The notes beneath the pieces are model-generated. The model ran no database searches and was not told the origin of the DNA. It saw only the letters and a program-made list of their open reading frames with translations. Shown here in pieces: positions 32,995 through 41,407 of a stretch of DNA of 56,134 nucleotides. The stretch lies in NCBI RefSeq assembly GCF_002920535.1, contig NZ_PQSS01000050.1, positions 1 through 56,134 of the forward strand, in the 5' to 3' direction. The stretch comes from Streptomyces sp. Ru71. GTDB taxonomy: Bacteria; Actinomycetota; Actinomycetes; Streptomycetales; Streptomycetaceae. A program made the position numbers and the translations under genes. Numbering within the stretch: the stretch's first letter is position 1; every line of letters begins with the position of its first letter.

Positions 32995-34572
32995 GTGACG
33001 TCATCCTCTCCCCGGGGCCGCCCGCGGCGTACCGCGTCGCACATATCCGTGCGGGTGGCGCATGCCGCGCTGGGCGGCACGGTGGGGGTGGTGTGGCTGG
33101 TGTTGCCAGGGATGACGACGATCAGCGGGCCGCCGGTTGCGATCGCCCACCCGGCGCCGGCCACGAGCACGGCCGCGCAACCCCGTGAGGACGAGACCTC
33201 CCCGACGGATCTGCTGCTGCCCCTGGTCGCCGTGGGAGCGGCCGGACTGCTCGCAGGCTACGGCTACCTGCGGCACACCCGACGCACCCGGACCCGCACC
33301 CCACCGACCGCCGAGCCGCCCGCGCCACCTGCCGGCACGGCCCCCGCGCCGCCCGCCGCCGAACCCCGGCCCGCGCCGACCCTGCTCCCGCCCCGCCCCT
33401 ACACGCCGACGCCGGACGAGCTGGACCGGCAGGCGCGGGCGGCGCTGGTGGAGGCCGACGACTGTGTGCGCACCAGCCGCGAGGAGCTCCACTTCGTGCG
33501 GGAGCTGCACGGCCCACAGCCGGTGGAGCCGTTCGCGCGGGCCCTGCGAGAGGCGGAGGGCGAACTGGCGGCGGCGTTCGCGCTGCGTCAGCGCTACGAC
33601 GAGGGTCTGCCGCAGGAGGAGGACTCCGCGCGCCGGCACACGCTCGCCGGGATCACCGGCCGGTGCGCGGAGGCGGGGCGCGTACTGGACGCGCATGCGG
33701 CCGCCCTCGACGAACTCCGCGCCCTGGACACGGACCCGGCTGCCGCGCTCGGTGTCGCGGAGGCCCGCTTCCGGGCGCTGGCCGCCCGGACGGGGGACGC
33801 GCAGGCCACGCTCACCGCCCTGGGCGAGCGGTACGCGCACAGCGCGCTGGCACCGGTCGTCGGTTACGTCGAGATGGCCAAGGACCGCCTGGTGACGGCG
33901 ACCACCCGCCTCAACGAGGCCCGCCAAGCGGCCGACCGGGGCGAGAGCGGACACGCGGCGGCGCGACTGCGCTCCGGTGAGGCGGCCGTGGCGCACGCGG
34001 AGGTCTTCGTCACCGCCGTCGAACGGCTGGCCCGCGAGCTGGCGGCGGCCCGCTCCATGCTCCCGGCGGCCCTCACCGGCGCGGAGGCGGAACTGGCGGC
34101 GGCCCGCCGGGCCACCCCGGTGGACATACCGCCCGGCGAGCTGCGCTCCCGCGCGGCGCACGCGGACGCCGTGCTGACCTCCGTACGGCTGGAGCTGACC
34201 GGTGGACGGCCCTACGACCCGCTGGCGCAGCTGCGGCGGATCGTGCGGGCGCTGGCCCCGGTGGCGACCGGCCGGGCGGGGGTGCTGCCGGCCGCCGGCC
34301 GGCTCACGGCCGGCAGCGCGGTGGCCGGCGCGGACGGTTTCGTCGCCACGCACCTGGGCGTGGTGGGCGCCGAGGCCCGCACCCGCCTGGCGGCGGCGAC
34401 GGCGTCCCTGCGGTCGGACGCGCTGCCCGGCCTGGTGGCCGCCGACGCCCTGGCCACGGCGGCCCGCGACCACGCCGAACAGGACGTCCGCGTGCACGGC
34501 CCGCCACTGGAACCGGAGCCCCTGAGCTACGGCGGCCCGGCGACGCGACGCCGCCGCGAGACCACCGCATAG
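32995..34572 (+). CDS. Alanine-rich membrane protein with extended coiled coil
   Basis: A 525-residue protein. Hydrophobic segments at about residues 22-42 and 71-90 flank a short loop (HPAPATSTAAQPREDETSP), so both ends may face the same side. After a Pro-rich linker (about 95-140) comes a long Ala/Arg/Glu-rich helical region (about 140-420) with coiled-coil character (EAEGELAAAFALRQRYDEGL). I do not recognise a catalytic motif. The beginning, with a secreted-protein look followed by a second helix, recalls TPM-domain membrane proteins of actinobacteria, but I cannot confirm that. The start is GTG 32995, facing the divergent GH18-like gene over 108 bp. It converges with the phosphatase gene at a 2-bp gap. 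Confidence 0.75.
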   Translation: MTSSSPRGRPRRTASHISVRVAHAALGGTVGVVWLVLPGMTTISGPPVAIAHPAPATSTAAQPREDETSPTDLLLPLVAVGAAGLLAGYGYLRHTRRTRTRTPPTAEPPAPPAGTAPAPPAAEPRPAPTLLPPRPYTPTPDELDRQARAALVEADDCVRTSREELHFVRELHGPQPVEPFARALREAEGELAAAFALRQRYDEGLPQEEDSARRHTLAGITGRCAEAGRVLDAHAAALDELRALDTDPAAALGVAEARFRALAARTGDAQATLTALGERYAHSALAPVVGYVEMAKDRLVTATTRLNEARQAADRGESGHAAARLRSGEAAVAHAEVFVTAVERLARELAAARSMLPAALTGAEAELAAARRATPVDIPPGELRSRAAHADAVLTSVRLELTGGRPYDPLAQLRRIVRALAPVATGRAGVLPAAGRLTAGSAVAGADGFVATHLGVVGAEARTRLAAATASLRSDALPGLVAADALATAARDHAEQDVRVHGPPLEPEPLSYGGPATRRRRETTA

Positions 34573-34574
34573 CC

Positions 34575-37190
34575 TCAGAACAGGCTCAGCAACGCCTCCG
34601 CCGGGTCCGCCGGGCCCGACTCGCCGTCCGGCAGGGCGAGTTCGAACCAGACCGTCTTGCCGCGCGGGGTGCGGCGCGAGCCCCAGGACGCGGAGAGCAG
34701 GCCGACCAGTTGCAGACCCCGGCCGCCCTCGTCGGTGTCCCGGGCGCGGCGGCGGCGCGGCTGGACCAGGCCGGAGTCCCAGACCTCGCAGACCAGCGTG
34801 CGGTCCAGCAGCAGCCGCAGCCGGATCTCGCCCTCGCCGTATCTGAGGGCGTTGGTGACCAGCTCGCTCACCAGCAGCTCGGTGGTGTCGACCAGCGGCT
34901 CCAGGTCCCAGGCGAGCAGCCGGGCGCGGGCGTACTCGCGGGCCCGGCCCACGCTGCGCGGCTCGCGCGGCAGGGTCCAGTCGCCGACGGAGTCGGCGGG
35001 CAGGCCCTGGACGCGGGCCATCAGCAGGGCGATGTCGTCCTCGCCGTGATGGGTGTCGAGGGTGTTGAGGACCTGGTCGCAGACGTCCTCCAGGGGACGC
35101 GCGGGGTCGGTGAGCGCGCCGACGAACGCCTGCAGGCCCTCGTCCAGCGGGTGATCGCGGGACTCGACCAGCCCGTCCGTGTAGAGGGCGAGCAGCGCGC
35201 CCTCCGGCAGCTCGACCTCCACCTCCTCGAACGGCTCCCCGCCGACGCCGAGCGGCATCCCGGGCGGCACATCGAGCATCAGCGCCGACTCGCCGGGTTC
35301 CACCAGCACCGGTGGCAGATGCCCGGCGTTGGCGAAGGTGCAGCGGCGGGTGACGGAGTCGTAGACGGCGTAGACACAGGTCGCGAGGTACACCTCGGAC
35401 AGGTCGGCCTCGCGGGGGCGGCGGGCGGCCCGGGTGGCCTGCTGGACACCGCCGGGGGTGCCGAGCCCGCGCGCGATCTCGTCCAACGCGGAGAGCACCT
35501 CGGCCGGTTCCAGGTCGAGCAGCGCCAACGTGCGTACGGCGGTGCGCAGTTCGCCCATGGCCACGGCGGCGCGCAGCCCGCGGCCCATCACGTCGCCGAC
35601 CACCAACGCGGTGCGGTGCCCGGGCAGTTCGATGACGTCGAACCAGTCGCCGCCGACCTCGCTGGGCCTGCCGGTGGAGGCGTTGCCGGGCAGATAGCGG
35701 CAGGCGATGTCCAGGCCGGAGGCGACCGGGTCACCGGGCGGCAGCAGGGACCGCTGCAGTATCAACGCCCGCTCGTGCTCACGCCGGTACAGGCGGGCGT
35801 TGTCGATACAGACCGCGGCCCGCGCCGCCAGCTCCACCGCGAGATCCCGGTCCCGGTCCCCGAACGGCTCGCTGCCCTTGGTCCGCGCGAACAGCGCCAG
35901 TCCTACGACGGTGTCGTGGGCGACCATCGGCACGGCGAGCATCGACTGCACCAGCCCGCCCTCCTCGCCGGGCACGTTCCGCGGCCGGGCGGTGCGCAGG
36001 GCGTCGGCGAACGGCGAGTTGAACGGGTAGTGGTGGACCGCGCCGACCGGCACCGGCTCACCGGAGCCGCCCCGGAACGGGGTGTCGGCGACGGCGCTGG
36101 CGTAGGCGACGCGGCGCAGTTCGGCGCTGCCGTCGGCGAGGCCGGGCGGGGTCTCGTCACCGGCCAGCAGACCCTGGTAGAGGTCGACGGTGGCCAGGTC
36201 GCAGAAGCCGGGCACGACGACGTCGAGGAGCTCGCGGGCGGTGGTCTCCAGGTCCAGCGAGTTGCCGATGCGGGCGCCGGCCTCGTTGAGCAGGGCGAGG
36301 TTGCGCCGTGCGGCGGCGGCCTCGCGGGCGGCGGCGCGGCGGGCGGTGATGTCGGTGCCCAGCCAGGCGATGCCGATGGGCCGGCCGGAACCGCTGTGCA
36401 CCCGGTAGAGGTTGATGGACCAGTGCCGGCGCTCCTGGGAGCCGGGCACATGCCCGGTGACGTGCATGTCGGTGATGGAGTCGCCGGTCTTCAGGACCCG
36501 GCGCAGGGTCGCCGAGACCCGCTCGGCCTCGCGCCGCGGCAGATAGTCGTACACCCCCTTGCCGCGATGGTCATCGGGGGTGCCGCCGAAGATGGACGCG
36601 AACCGCTGATTGGCGCGGCGCACTTTCAGTTCGGTGTCGATGAGCAGGAAGCCGAACGGGGACTGGCCGAAGATGGCCTGCGAGGCGGCGAGGTCGGTCT
36701 CGATGCTGCGCAGGGTGCGCACGTCCACGACGATGCAGACGGCGGCCTTCTCGCCCTCCTGGGTGCGCGTCGGCATGACGTACACCTCGGCGAGCCCGTC
36801 CGTGCCGCGCCCGCCGCCCTCCTCGTCGGGCACCCGGAACGGGACCACGCCGGTCCACTCCCGGCCGTCGAGGATCTCGGCCATCTTGCGCTGGCCCCGG
36901 TCGCGCAGGTCGGGGTCGATGAACGCCTCTATGGGATCCATGCCGACGGCGCGCTCGGCGGGGATGCCGAAGATCTGCTCGGCGCGCAGGGTCCACTGGT
37001 CGACGAGTCCGTCGGGGCCGATGGAGAAGGACGCGACCTTGATGTAGTCGTAGATCGAGCCGGGCGGACTGCTCTGCCACAGAGTGTCACCGGGCCGCTC
37101 CGCATGGGAGGCGAGCGCACCCGCGGCTGCCGTCTTCGCGCCGTCCGACGGGTCCTCGGACTCCGTGGCCTTCGCTGGTATCTCGCTCAC
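34575..37190 (-). CDS. PAS-PAS-GAF-SpoIIE phosphatase-HATPase regulatory protein
   Basis: An 871-residue cytoplasmic signalling protein. Two PAS domains (about 45-170 and 170-290) are followed by a GAF domain (about 300-470), a PP2C/SpoIIE-type serine phosphatase (about 475-720) and a GHKL ATPase domain (about 735-865). The phosphatase metal motif GGDWFDV is near residue 513, with NAGHLPPVL further on. The ATPase N-box is ELVTNALRYG (about 778-787) and the G-box GRGLQLVG. Such fusions combine an RsbU-like phosphatase and an RsbW-like kinase, both acting on STAS anti-sigma antagonists. The start is GTG 37188-37190 with GAGGGG upstream. No STAS or sigma gene is adjacent, so its target lies elsewhere. 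Confidence 0.92.
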   Translation of the reverse strand: MSEIPAKATESEDPSDGAKTAAAGALASHAERPGDTLWQSSPPGSIYDYIKVASFSIGPDGLVDQWTLRAEQIFGIPAERAVGMDPIEAFIDPDLRDRGQRKMAEILDGREWTGVVPFRVPDEEGGGRGTDGLAEVYVMPTRTQEGEKAAVCIVVDVRTLRSIETDLAASQAIFGQSPFGFLLIDTELKVRRANQRFASIFGGTPDDHRGKGVYDYLPRREAERVSATLRRVLKTGDSITDMHVTGHVPGSQERRHWSINLYRVHSGSGRPIGIAWLGTDITARRAAAREAAAARRNLALLNEAGARIGNSLDLETTARELLDVVVPGFCDLATVDLYQGLLAGDETPPGLADGSAELRRVAYASAVADTPFRGGSGEPVPVGAVHHYPFNSPFADALRTARPRNVPGEEGGLVQSMLAVPMVAHDTVVGLALFARTKGSEPFGDRDRDLAVELAARAAVCIDNARLYRREHERALILQRSLLPPGDPVASGLDIACRYLPGNASTGRPSEVGGDWFDVIELPGHRTALVVGDVMGRGLRAAVAMGELRTAVRTLALLDLEPAEVLSALDEIARGLGTPGGVQQATRAARRPREADLSEVYLATCVYAVYDSVTRRCTFANAGHLPPVLVEPGESALMLDVPPGMPLGVGGEPFEEVEVELPEGALLALYTDGLVESRDHPLDEGLQAFVGALTDPARPLEDVCDQVLNTLDTHHGEDDIALLMARVQGLPADSVGDWTLPREPRSVGRAREYARARLLAWDLEPLVDTTELLVSELVTNALRYGEGEIRLRLLLDRTLVCEVWDSGLVQPRRRRARDTDEGGRGLQLVGLLSASWGSRRTPRGKTVWFELALPDGESGPADPAEALLSLF

Positions 37191-37438
37191 GCGAACCGTC
37201 CCCTCCAGCTCACCGCGTCGGCACCGGTCACCGGCAGCGGCTGCCCGCAGTATCCAGCACTACGGCGCCGCACGACACGGTGTTCACGATCACAGCACGG
37301 TCCAGCTCGTTTTTGGCCCGTCCTGCGAGAACACTTCCAGTCTTCTAACCAGGCGGGACGTCCTCGAATCACGCACTCCGGCACGAGTGCCCGGCCGTAC
37401 CCCTCGCGGGGCCGTGCGCCGTGCACCCTGTCTGACCC
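37191..37438 (-). promoter_or_regulatory. Upstream region of the phosphatase gene (no gene seen)
   Basis: A 248-bp gap on the minus strand between the stand-alone HATPase gene and the PAS/SpoIIE gene. The middle (37300-37370) is AT-richer and has GGATACT on the minus strand near 37250. That resembles the GGGTAT -10 of stress sigma factors, but its -35 partner is not clear. Separate transcription of the two genes is likely given the gap. Confidence 0.3.
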
Positions 37439-37969
37439 TCAGCCGGGGAGCGACGGGCCCCGGCCGGGCAGCGCGAGTTCGAACCACACCGTCTTGCCGC
37501 CGTCACCGGGGCGGGTGCCCCAGCGCCGGGAAGCCGATGCGACCAGTTGCAGACCCCGGCCGCTCTCGTCGTCGGGGTGCGGGGTGCGTTCACGGGGCAT
37601 GTCGGGCAGCGGGTCGGAGACCTCCACCAGCAGCACGCCGCGGCCGTCGCGCCCGGCGGGCCGCACCAGGCGGACGCCGATCGGGCCGGTGGCGTGCCGC
37701 AGCGCGTTGGTGACCAGTTCGCTGACCAGCAGCGCGGCGGTGTCGCCGAGGCTGTCCAGGCCCCAGGTGTGCAGCCTCCCCCGTACCGCGGACCGGGCGG
37801 CGCGCACGGCGCCCGGCTCAGCGGGGAACGTCCACTCGGCGCAGTCGCCTTCGGTGTCGATCACGCCGATCACTTCCCAGGCCAGCGGTCTGCCACCCCT
37901 GTCCGGTTTCGTGGGGTTAATGGGCACATACCCGATATCCAGTGGGGGGTACCGCCCGAGCGGGCGCAC
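37439..37969 (-). CDS. ATP-binding protein of the RsbW-like anti-sigma/HATPase family
   Basis: A protein of up to 176 residues with a single GHKL ATPase domain: N-box LLVSELVTNALRHA (about 81-94) and G-box DDESGRGLQLVAS (about 138-150), ending GGKTVWFELALPG. Its C-terminal half is strikingly like the HATPase domain of the neighbouring 871-residue protein (RGLQLV then KTVWFELALP), so the two domains are probably related by duplication. These small proteins are abundant in Streptomyces as kinase/anti-sigma candidates. The start is uncertain: the first GTG (37969) has no ribosome-binding site, and an internal GTG giving VIDTEGDCAEWTF is better conserved in what I recall of the family. Confidence 0.8.
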   Translation of the reverse strand: MRPLGRYPPLDIGYVPINPTKPDRGGRPLAWEVIGVIDTEGDCAEWTFPAEPGAVRAARSAVRGRLHTWGLDSLGDTAALLVSELVTNALRHATGPIGVRLVRPAGRDGRGVLLVEVSDPLPDMPRERTPHPDDESGRGLQLVASASRRWGTRPGDGGKTVWFELALPGRGPSLPG

Positions 37970-38012
37970 TGTGGCACTAACGGCGTACGGGGGCGCTCGC
38001 GCCGGCGGGGGC

Positions 38013-38150
38013 GGGGTGCGGCTATGAGCTCGGCAGGTGTGGGGCGTGGGTGGGTGCCGAGGCGGCTAGGAACTCGGGGGGTGCGGGGCGTGGGTGGGTG
38101 CCGGGGCGGCTAGGAGTTCGGGGGGTGCGGGGCGTGGGCGGGTGCGGGAT
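38013..38150. repeat. 44-bp G-rich tandem repeat, about three copies
   Basis: The unit GTGCGGGGCGTGGGTGGGTG followed by CCGGGGCGGCTAGGAACTCGGGG recurs with a period of exactly 44 bp at 38037, 38081 and 38125, with a degenerate partial copy before. Each unit has four or more runs of three to six G on the plus strand, so G-quadruplex formation is plausible. The right end merges into the inverted dispersed repeat at 38141-38183. The NUDIX gene stop (38110-38112) lies within the array. Confidence 0.9.
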
Positions 38151-38586
38151 CGTCGTGGCTGGTCGCGCAGCTCCCCGCGCCCCTGAGGTGGGGACAGTGG
38201 GCGGTGGTCGCCTGTACCGCCGGGATGTCCTGGTCCAGCCAGTCGACGGTCCAGAGCTCGTCGGGGGTCAGCCAGCGAAGCTCGTCGTGGTCCTCCAGGG
38301 CCACGGGCTCCGGAGAGCCGGGCAGCAGCCGGGCCGTCCAGACCCGGAGCACGTACGGCTCGCGCAGCGGCCACTCCCCCGGCACCCGGGCGAGCGGCTC
38401 CGCCGTGACGCCCAGTTCCTCGCGCAGTTCGCGCACCAGTGCCGCCTCGGGCGCCTCGCCCTGCTCCACCTTGCCGCCGGGCAGCTCCCAGCGGCCGGCC
38501 AGCTCGGGAGGCGCACTGCGGCGCGCGGCGAGCAGCCGCCCGTCGTCGAGCAGCGCCGCCCCGACCACCACGATCCGTTCCGTCAT
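38110..38586 (-). CDS. NUDIX hydrolase (MutT-like) with repeat-derived C-terminus
   Basis: A 158-residue NUDIX enzyme that hydrolyses a nucleoside diphosphate linked to another moiety, perhaps an oxidised nucleotide. The NUDIX box runs from GGKVEQGEAPEAALVRELREE to LG (about residues 38-60); the REL-REE metal residues are intact. MTERIVVVGAALLDDGRLLAARR is the usual MutT-type first strand pair. From about residue 134 (LRGAGSCATSHDD onward) the sequence is encoded by the dispersed repeat and 44-bp tandem repeats, and looks like a non-native tail. The original end was probably near WLDQDIPAV. The ATG at 38584-38586 is the only reasonable start. Confidence 0.9.
   Translation of the reverse strand: MTERIVVVGAALLDDGRLLAARRSAPPELAGRWELPGGKVEQGEAPEAALVRELREELGVTAEPLARVPGEWPLREPYVLRVWTARLLPGSPEPVALEDHDELRWLTPDELWTVDWLDQDIPAVQATTAHCPHLRGAGSCATSHDDPAPAHAPHPPNS
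38141..38183 (-). repeat. Second copy of the GGGGCGCGGGGA dispersed repeat (inverted)
   Basis: The minus strand reads GGGGCGCGGGGAGCTGCGCG then ACCAGCCACGACG and a C-rich end, matching 16699-16740 with about two substitutions and a short indel over some 43 bases. I recognise the core (GCGCGGGGAACTGCGCGACC) as one of the frequent dispersed intergenic repeats of Streptomyces. Here it lies inside the coding frame of the NUDIX gene. Confidence 0.85.
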
Positions 38587-38616
38587 GCGCCGGAGCCTAC
38601 GTGAGCGCGGCGCGGG

Positions 38617-38817
38617 TCAGTTCCGGGTGCCCTCCGCGTTCTGGCCGTGCTGGCCGATGCGTTCGACCCAGTAGAGCTGCTTGTGCCCGCGGGCGTCGAG
38701 GCTGTCGGCGATCTTCTGGGCCTCCGCCCGGGTCGCGTACCTGCCCACGCTGTAGCGATTGCCGTTGTCGTCCTGCCGTATGACGACCCAGAGAAGGGAG
38801 ATCGTGCTCTCGTTCAT
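38617..38817 (-). CDS. Small SPOR-like protein
   Basis: A 66-residue protein conserved, as I recall, in many Streptomyces. The segment YSVGRYATRAEAQKIADSL (about residues 22-40) followed by HKQLYWVER matches the second half of a SPOR domain, which binds denuded septal peptidoglycan when exported. This copy has no signal peptide or membrane helix, so it would be cytoplasmic and the SPOR relationship may be structural only. The tail GQHGQNAEGTRN is polar. The ATG has GGAG some 12 bases upstream. It is 30 bp upstream of the NUDIX gene on the same strand, so the two may be cotranscribed. Confidence 0.75.
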   Translation of the reverse strand: MNESTISLLWVVIRQDDNGNRYSVGRYATRAEAQKIADSLDARGHKQLYWVERIGQHGQNAEGTRN

Positions 38818-39163
38818 CGCGCCCCACCGCTCCTTCCCGCCCTGGCTCGCCCGCGTCCCATCCGCGGCCCGAACCCCCCGCCCGCTAAGGAAACCGCAAT
38901 CCGCATATGCCCGAGCCTACGCCCAACCTTCACGCACCGAATACGGCTTTTTACGAAGAGGTACGCAACCGGCCAGTACGGAAGGGGCGCACGAGGGCGA
39001 ATGCGCCGTGCACCCCACACGACGCGCCCGCTCGGCGCGCTGCCGGGCACACCGGGGCAGACGGGGAACGACCTGCGAAGACGACCGAAACGTGACGGCG
39101 GGCGCAGGGCCGGACAGACGGCCCCCTCCGCGCCGGCCGGGGCGCGAACCGCAAAGGTGTGCG
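38818..39163. promoter_or_regulatory. Intergenic region upstream of the SPOR-like gene (no gene seen)
   Basis: A 346-bp region. The AT-richer stretch 38900-38970 is the likely promoter for the minus-strand SPOR/NUDIX pair: on the minus strand TTGCGT (about 38969-38974) precedes GTATTC with an 18-base spacer. Short frames on both strands here lack ribosome-binding sites. The remaining sequence shows no repeats or hairpins of note. Confidence 0.35.
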
Positions 39164-39916
39164 CTACCTCACCGGCAGGTGGTACGCGACCTGGTAGCGG
39201 TCGGCCGGGATGACGACGTCGGCGGTCTCCACCGGGCGGCCCGAGGCGTAGTAGGTGCGCTGGACGACCAGGACCACATGGCCCGGCACCCCGCCGAGCG
39301 CCTGCAGCTCCTCGGCGAGGCCGGGACGGGCGCCGACCTCCTCGGTGACGTTGTCCACGATGACGTCGATGGCACGCATCCGCTCCACCACGCCCATCCC
39401 GCCGAGCGGGCCCTCCTCCGGCAGCATCACCGGTGTGCGGCCGGTGAGGGCGAGCGGCTCCCAGGAGGTGGAGAGCATCATCGGCTCGCCGGACTCCCGG
39501 AAGAGGTACCGGGTGCGCATCACGCGGTCTCCGGGCTCGATGCCGAGCCGCTCGGCCACGGCCCGGCTCGCCTCCGTCTGCTCGCTGCTGGACTCCCAGG
39601 TCCCGCGCACGCCGGCGTCGGCCTGCTCCTGGCGGAACGGGGTGGCCCCGGACTCGGGACGGAAGCCGGAGCGGGCGATCCGGCGCGGCACCGGCTGCTC
39701 GCGCACATACGTCCCCGAACCGGAGCGGCCCTCGACCAGCCCCTCGGCCATCAGCACCTTGCGCGCCTCCAGCGCGACGGTGTCGGAGACGCCGTACTCC
39801 TCGCGGATACGGGCCTGGGAGGGCAGCCGGGTGTGCGGTGGCAGCAGACCGTCGACGATCTTCTTGCGGAGATCACCCGCGACGCGCAGATACGCCGGCT
39901 GCTCACCGAAAGTCAC
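39164..39916 (-). CDS. GntR family transcriptional regulator, HutC/UTRA subfamily
   Basis: A 250-residue repressor-type protein. The winged helix-turn-helix (about residues 5-72) reads PPHTRLPSQARIREEYGVSD and LVEGRSGSGTYV. The UTRA ligand-binding domain (about 90-245) contains EPGDRVMRTRYLFRESGEP, MLSTSWEP, VDNVTEEVGARP and RTYYASGRPVETADVVIPADRY. This subfamily responds to small metabolites such as sugar phosphates or amino-acid derivatives; the effector here is unknown. The GTG start (39914-39916) is six bases after GGGAG. There is no obvious target gene beside it. Palindromes just upstream suggest autoregulation. A near-identical protein is, as I recall, widespread in Streptomyces, so it is probably core. 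Confidence 0.92.
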   Translation of the reverse strand: MTFGEQPAYLRVAGDLRKKIVDGLLPPHTRLPSQARIREEYGVSDTVALEARKVLMAEGLVEGRSGSGTYVREQPVPRRIARSGFRPESGATPFRQEQADAGVRGTWESSSEQTEASRAVAERLGIEPGDRVMRTRYLFRESGEPMMLSTSWEPLALTGRTPVMLPEEGPLGGMGVVERMRAIDVIVDNVTEEVGARPGLAEELQALGGVPGHVVLVVQRTYYASGRPVETADVVIPADRYQVAYHLPVR

Positions 39917-39933
39917 TGGCCGCTCCCATCAGC

Positions 39934-39974
39934 TTGTACAGACAGCAACAGCGTGGCAACCGTAGGTTGTGCCA
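39934..39974. promoter_or_regulatory. Candidate operators of the GntR gene
   Basis: Eighteen bases upstream of the GTG is CTTGTACAG (39933-39941) with the palindromic core TGTACA. Next to it is an inverted repeat TGGCAACC (39954-39961), a 3-base spacer and GGTTGTGCCA (39965-39974) with one extra base. HutC-type regulators bind such short palindromes in their own promoter. Confidence 0.4.
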
Positions 39975-40062
39975 TGCAAGCAAAGGCCAGAGAATCACTC
40001 GATGTGATGACATGCGCCGGGGCGGGGCTTTACCCAGGCACTTCTTTCCACTCCGCCGACGA

Positions 40063-41286
40063 TCACACCTGCGTCGAGCCCTGATCGCCGGAGCCGCCCG
40101 AGCCCTCGCCATCGCCGGAACCGCCGGAACCGCCGGAATCGCCGTACCGGGCGGAGCGCGGCGTGGCGGCCAGCTTCAGCGCCTTGCGCACGGCGACCGT
40201 CGAGGCGCCCTCGTCGACCTCGTACGCCTCGTAGTAGTGCTGATCGAAGGTGACCGCGTCGTCGGCGGTGGCCGCCTTCGCCCACTCCTTGCGGGCGTTC
40301 TCCAGATCCTTGAGGTAGGTGCTCATCTGCCCGGCCACTCCGGCCGGCCAGGTGTGCTCGCGCAGCGCCCGGATCTGCCCCGCCACGGCGGTGTCCATGC
40401 CGGCGGCCCAGGTCTTGTTGCCCTCCAGGTCGTCCTCGGCGAGATCCTCCGGCTCCTGGTCGGCGAAGGTCTCGACGGCGGCGTCCGCCCGCAGGAACGC
40501 GAGCTGGTCGGCGTCGAGCGTGGTCTCGTCGGCGCGCAGCGAGCCGGTCAGCGTGCCGTACTCGTCGGCGTTGCCGAAGACGCAGGCGACCTCGTGGTCA
40601 CCGCGTCCCCAGGCGCGCTCACCGGGCGTGTAGTAGTACAGGTCGACGTTCTCGGGCCATGCCCAGCTGTCCATGACGTAGGACCGGGCGAGCGGATGGC
40701 AGCGGACGTACGCCGTGTCCTTGATGGTGCTGTCGCCGGGGTAACCGTCGCCGCCCGGCATCGTGAACGTGCCGAACACCTCGCCGTCGTGCACGCCCTC
40801 GCAGGGCACCTCGTCGAGGCCGCGGGTTGCGCCGCCCAGCGCGCCGGGCTCGACGAAGCAGTGACCCTTGCCCAGCGAGAGGGCCGTTTCGCCGCGGGCG
40901 CCCTCCTTGACGCCCTGCCAGAACTCGGAGACGCCCCCGGTGGCGAGGGCCAGCACCCACAGGGCGAGGCCGATCGTCGACAGCACGGAGCCGCCGATGG
41001 CCAGCGCCTTGCCGCGCTCGCCCCGCCTGCGGATCTGCACCAGCGCGATGACGCCGAGCACCAGGCCGACGGCGGGCAGGAAGCACAGGGCGCCGAGGAC
41101 GAGGGAGGCGATGGCCACGCCGTTGACCGGCACGGGCCGGTTGAACGGGACGTAGCCCTGCCCCCAGGGCTGATACGGCGGGGCGTAGCCCCCGGGTGCC
41201 TGGTACGGGCCCTGCGGCGGGACTGCCTGATGGGGGCCCGGCGCGGACGGAGGCTGCTGGGGTCCCGGGGGCGGCGGTATGGACAC
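40063..41286 (-). CDS. DUF4190 membrane protein with septum-formation-like domain
   Basis: A 407-residue protein. A Pro/Gln/Gly/Tyr-rich cytoplasmic head (about 1-55) precedes two membrane helices of the DUF4190 type (about 60-80 and 97-120, ASLVLGALCFLPAVGLVLGVIALV then IRRRGERGKALAIGG). The outside domain holds a pattern like the actinobacterial septum-formation domain: a first Cys (GHCFVEP), VPCEGVHDGEVFG, RCHPLARSY, ERAWGRGDHEVACVFG. The C-terminus is a Gly/Ser repeat. The GTG start (41284-41286) has AGGAG ten bases upstream; the open frame continues upstream without family likeness. Function is unknown; Streptomyces have several such proteins. Confidence 0.85.
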   Translation of the reverse strand: MSIPPPPGPQQPPSAPGPHQAVPPQGPYQAPGGYAPPYQPWGQGYVPFNRPVPVNGVAIASLVLGALCFLPAVGLVLGVIALVQIRRRGERGKALAIGGSVLSTIGLALWVLALATGGVSEFWQGVKEGARGETALSLGKGHCFVEPGALGGATRGLDEVPCEGVHDGEVFGTFTMPGGDGYPGDSTIKDTAYVRCHPLARSYVMDSWAWPENVDLYYYTPGERAWGRGDHEVACVFGNADEYGTLTGSLRADETTLDADQLAFLRADAAVETFADQEPEDLAEDDLEGNKTWAAGMDTAVAGQIRALREHTWPAGVAGQMSTYLKDLENARKEWAKAATADDAVTFDQHYYEAYEVDEGASTVAVRKALKLAATPRSARYGDSGGSGGSGDGEGSGGSGDQGSTQV

Positions 41287-41407
41287 GAGGGCCGTGCTCC
41301 TGCTTCGGACGGTACGGGCGAGGGGAACTGACGCACTGGGATGTTCGCATGCGCCACTGACAGGCCGGCCGCCCGTCCGGCTTCCTCGCGCAGACCGGGC
41401 CGGCCGC

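Noticed and set aside
38013..38150. CRISPR-like array
   Set aside because: The units are directly contiguous with no unique spacers, there are only about three, and no cas gene is present.
38907..39095. Short plus-strand frame beginning MPEPTPNLHAPN
   Set aside because: No ribosome-binding site and unbiased third codon positions; lies in the promoter region of the SPOR-like gene.
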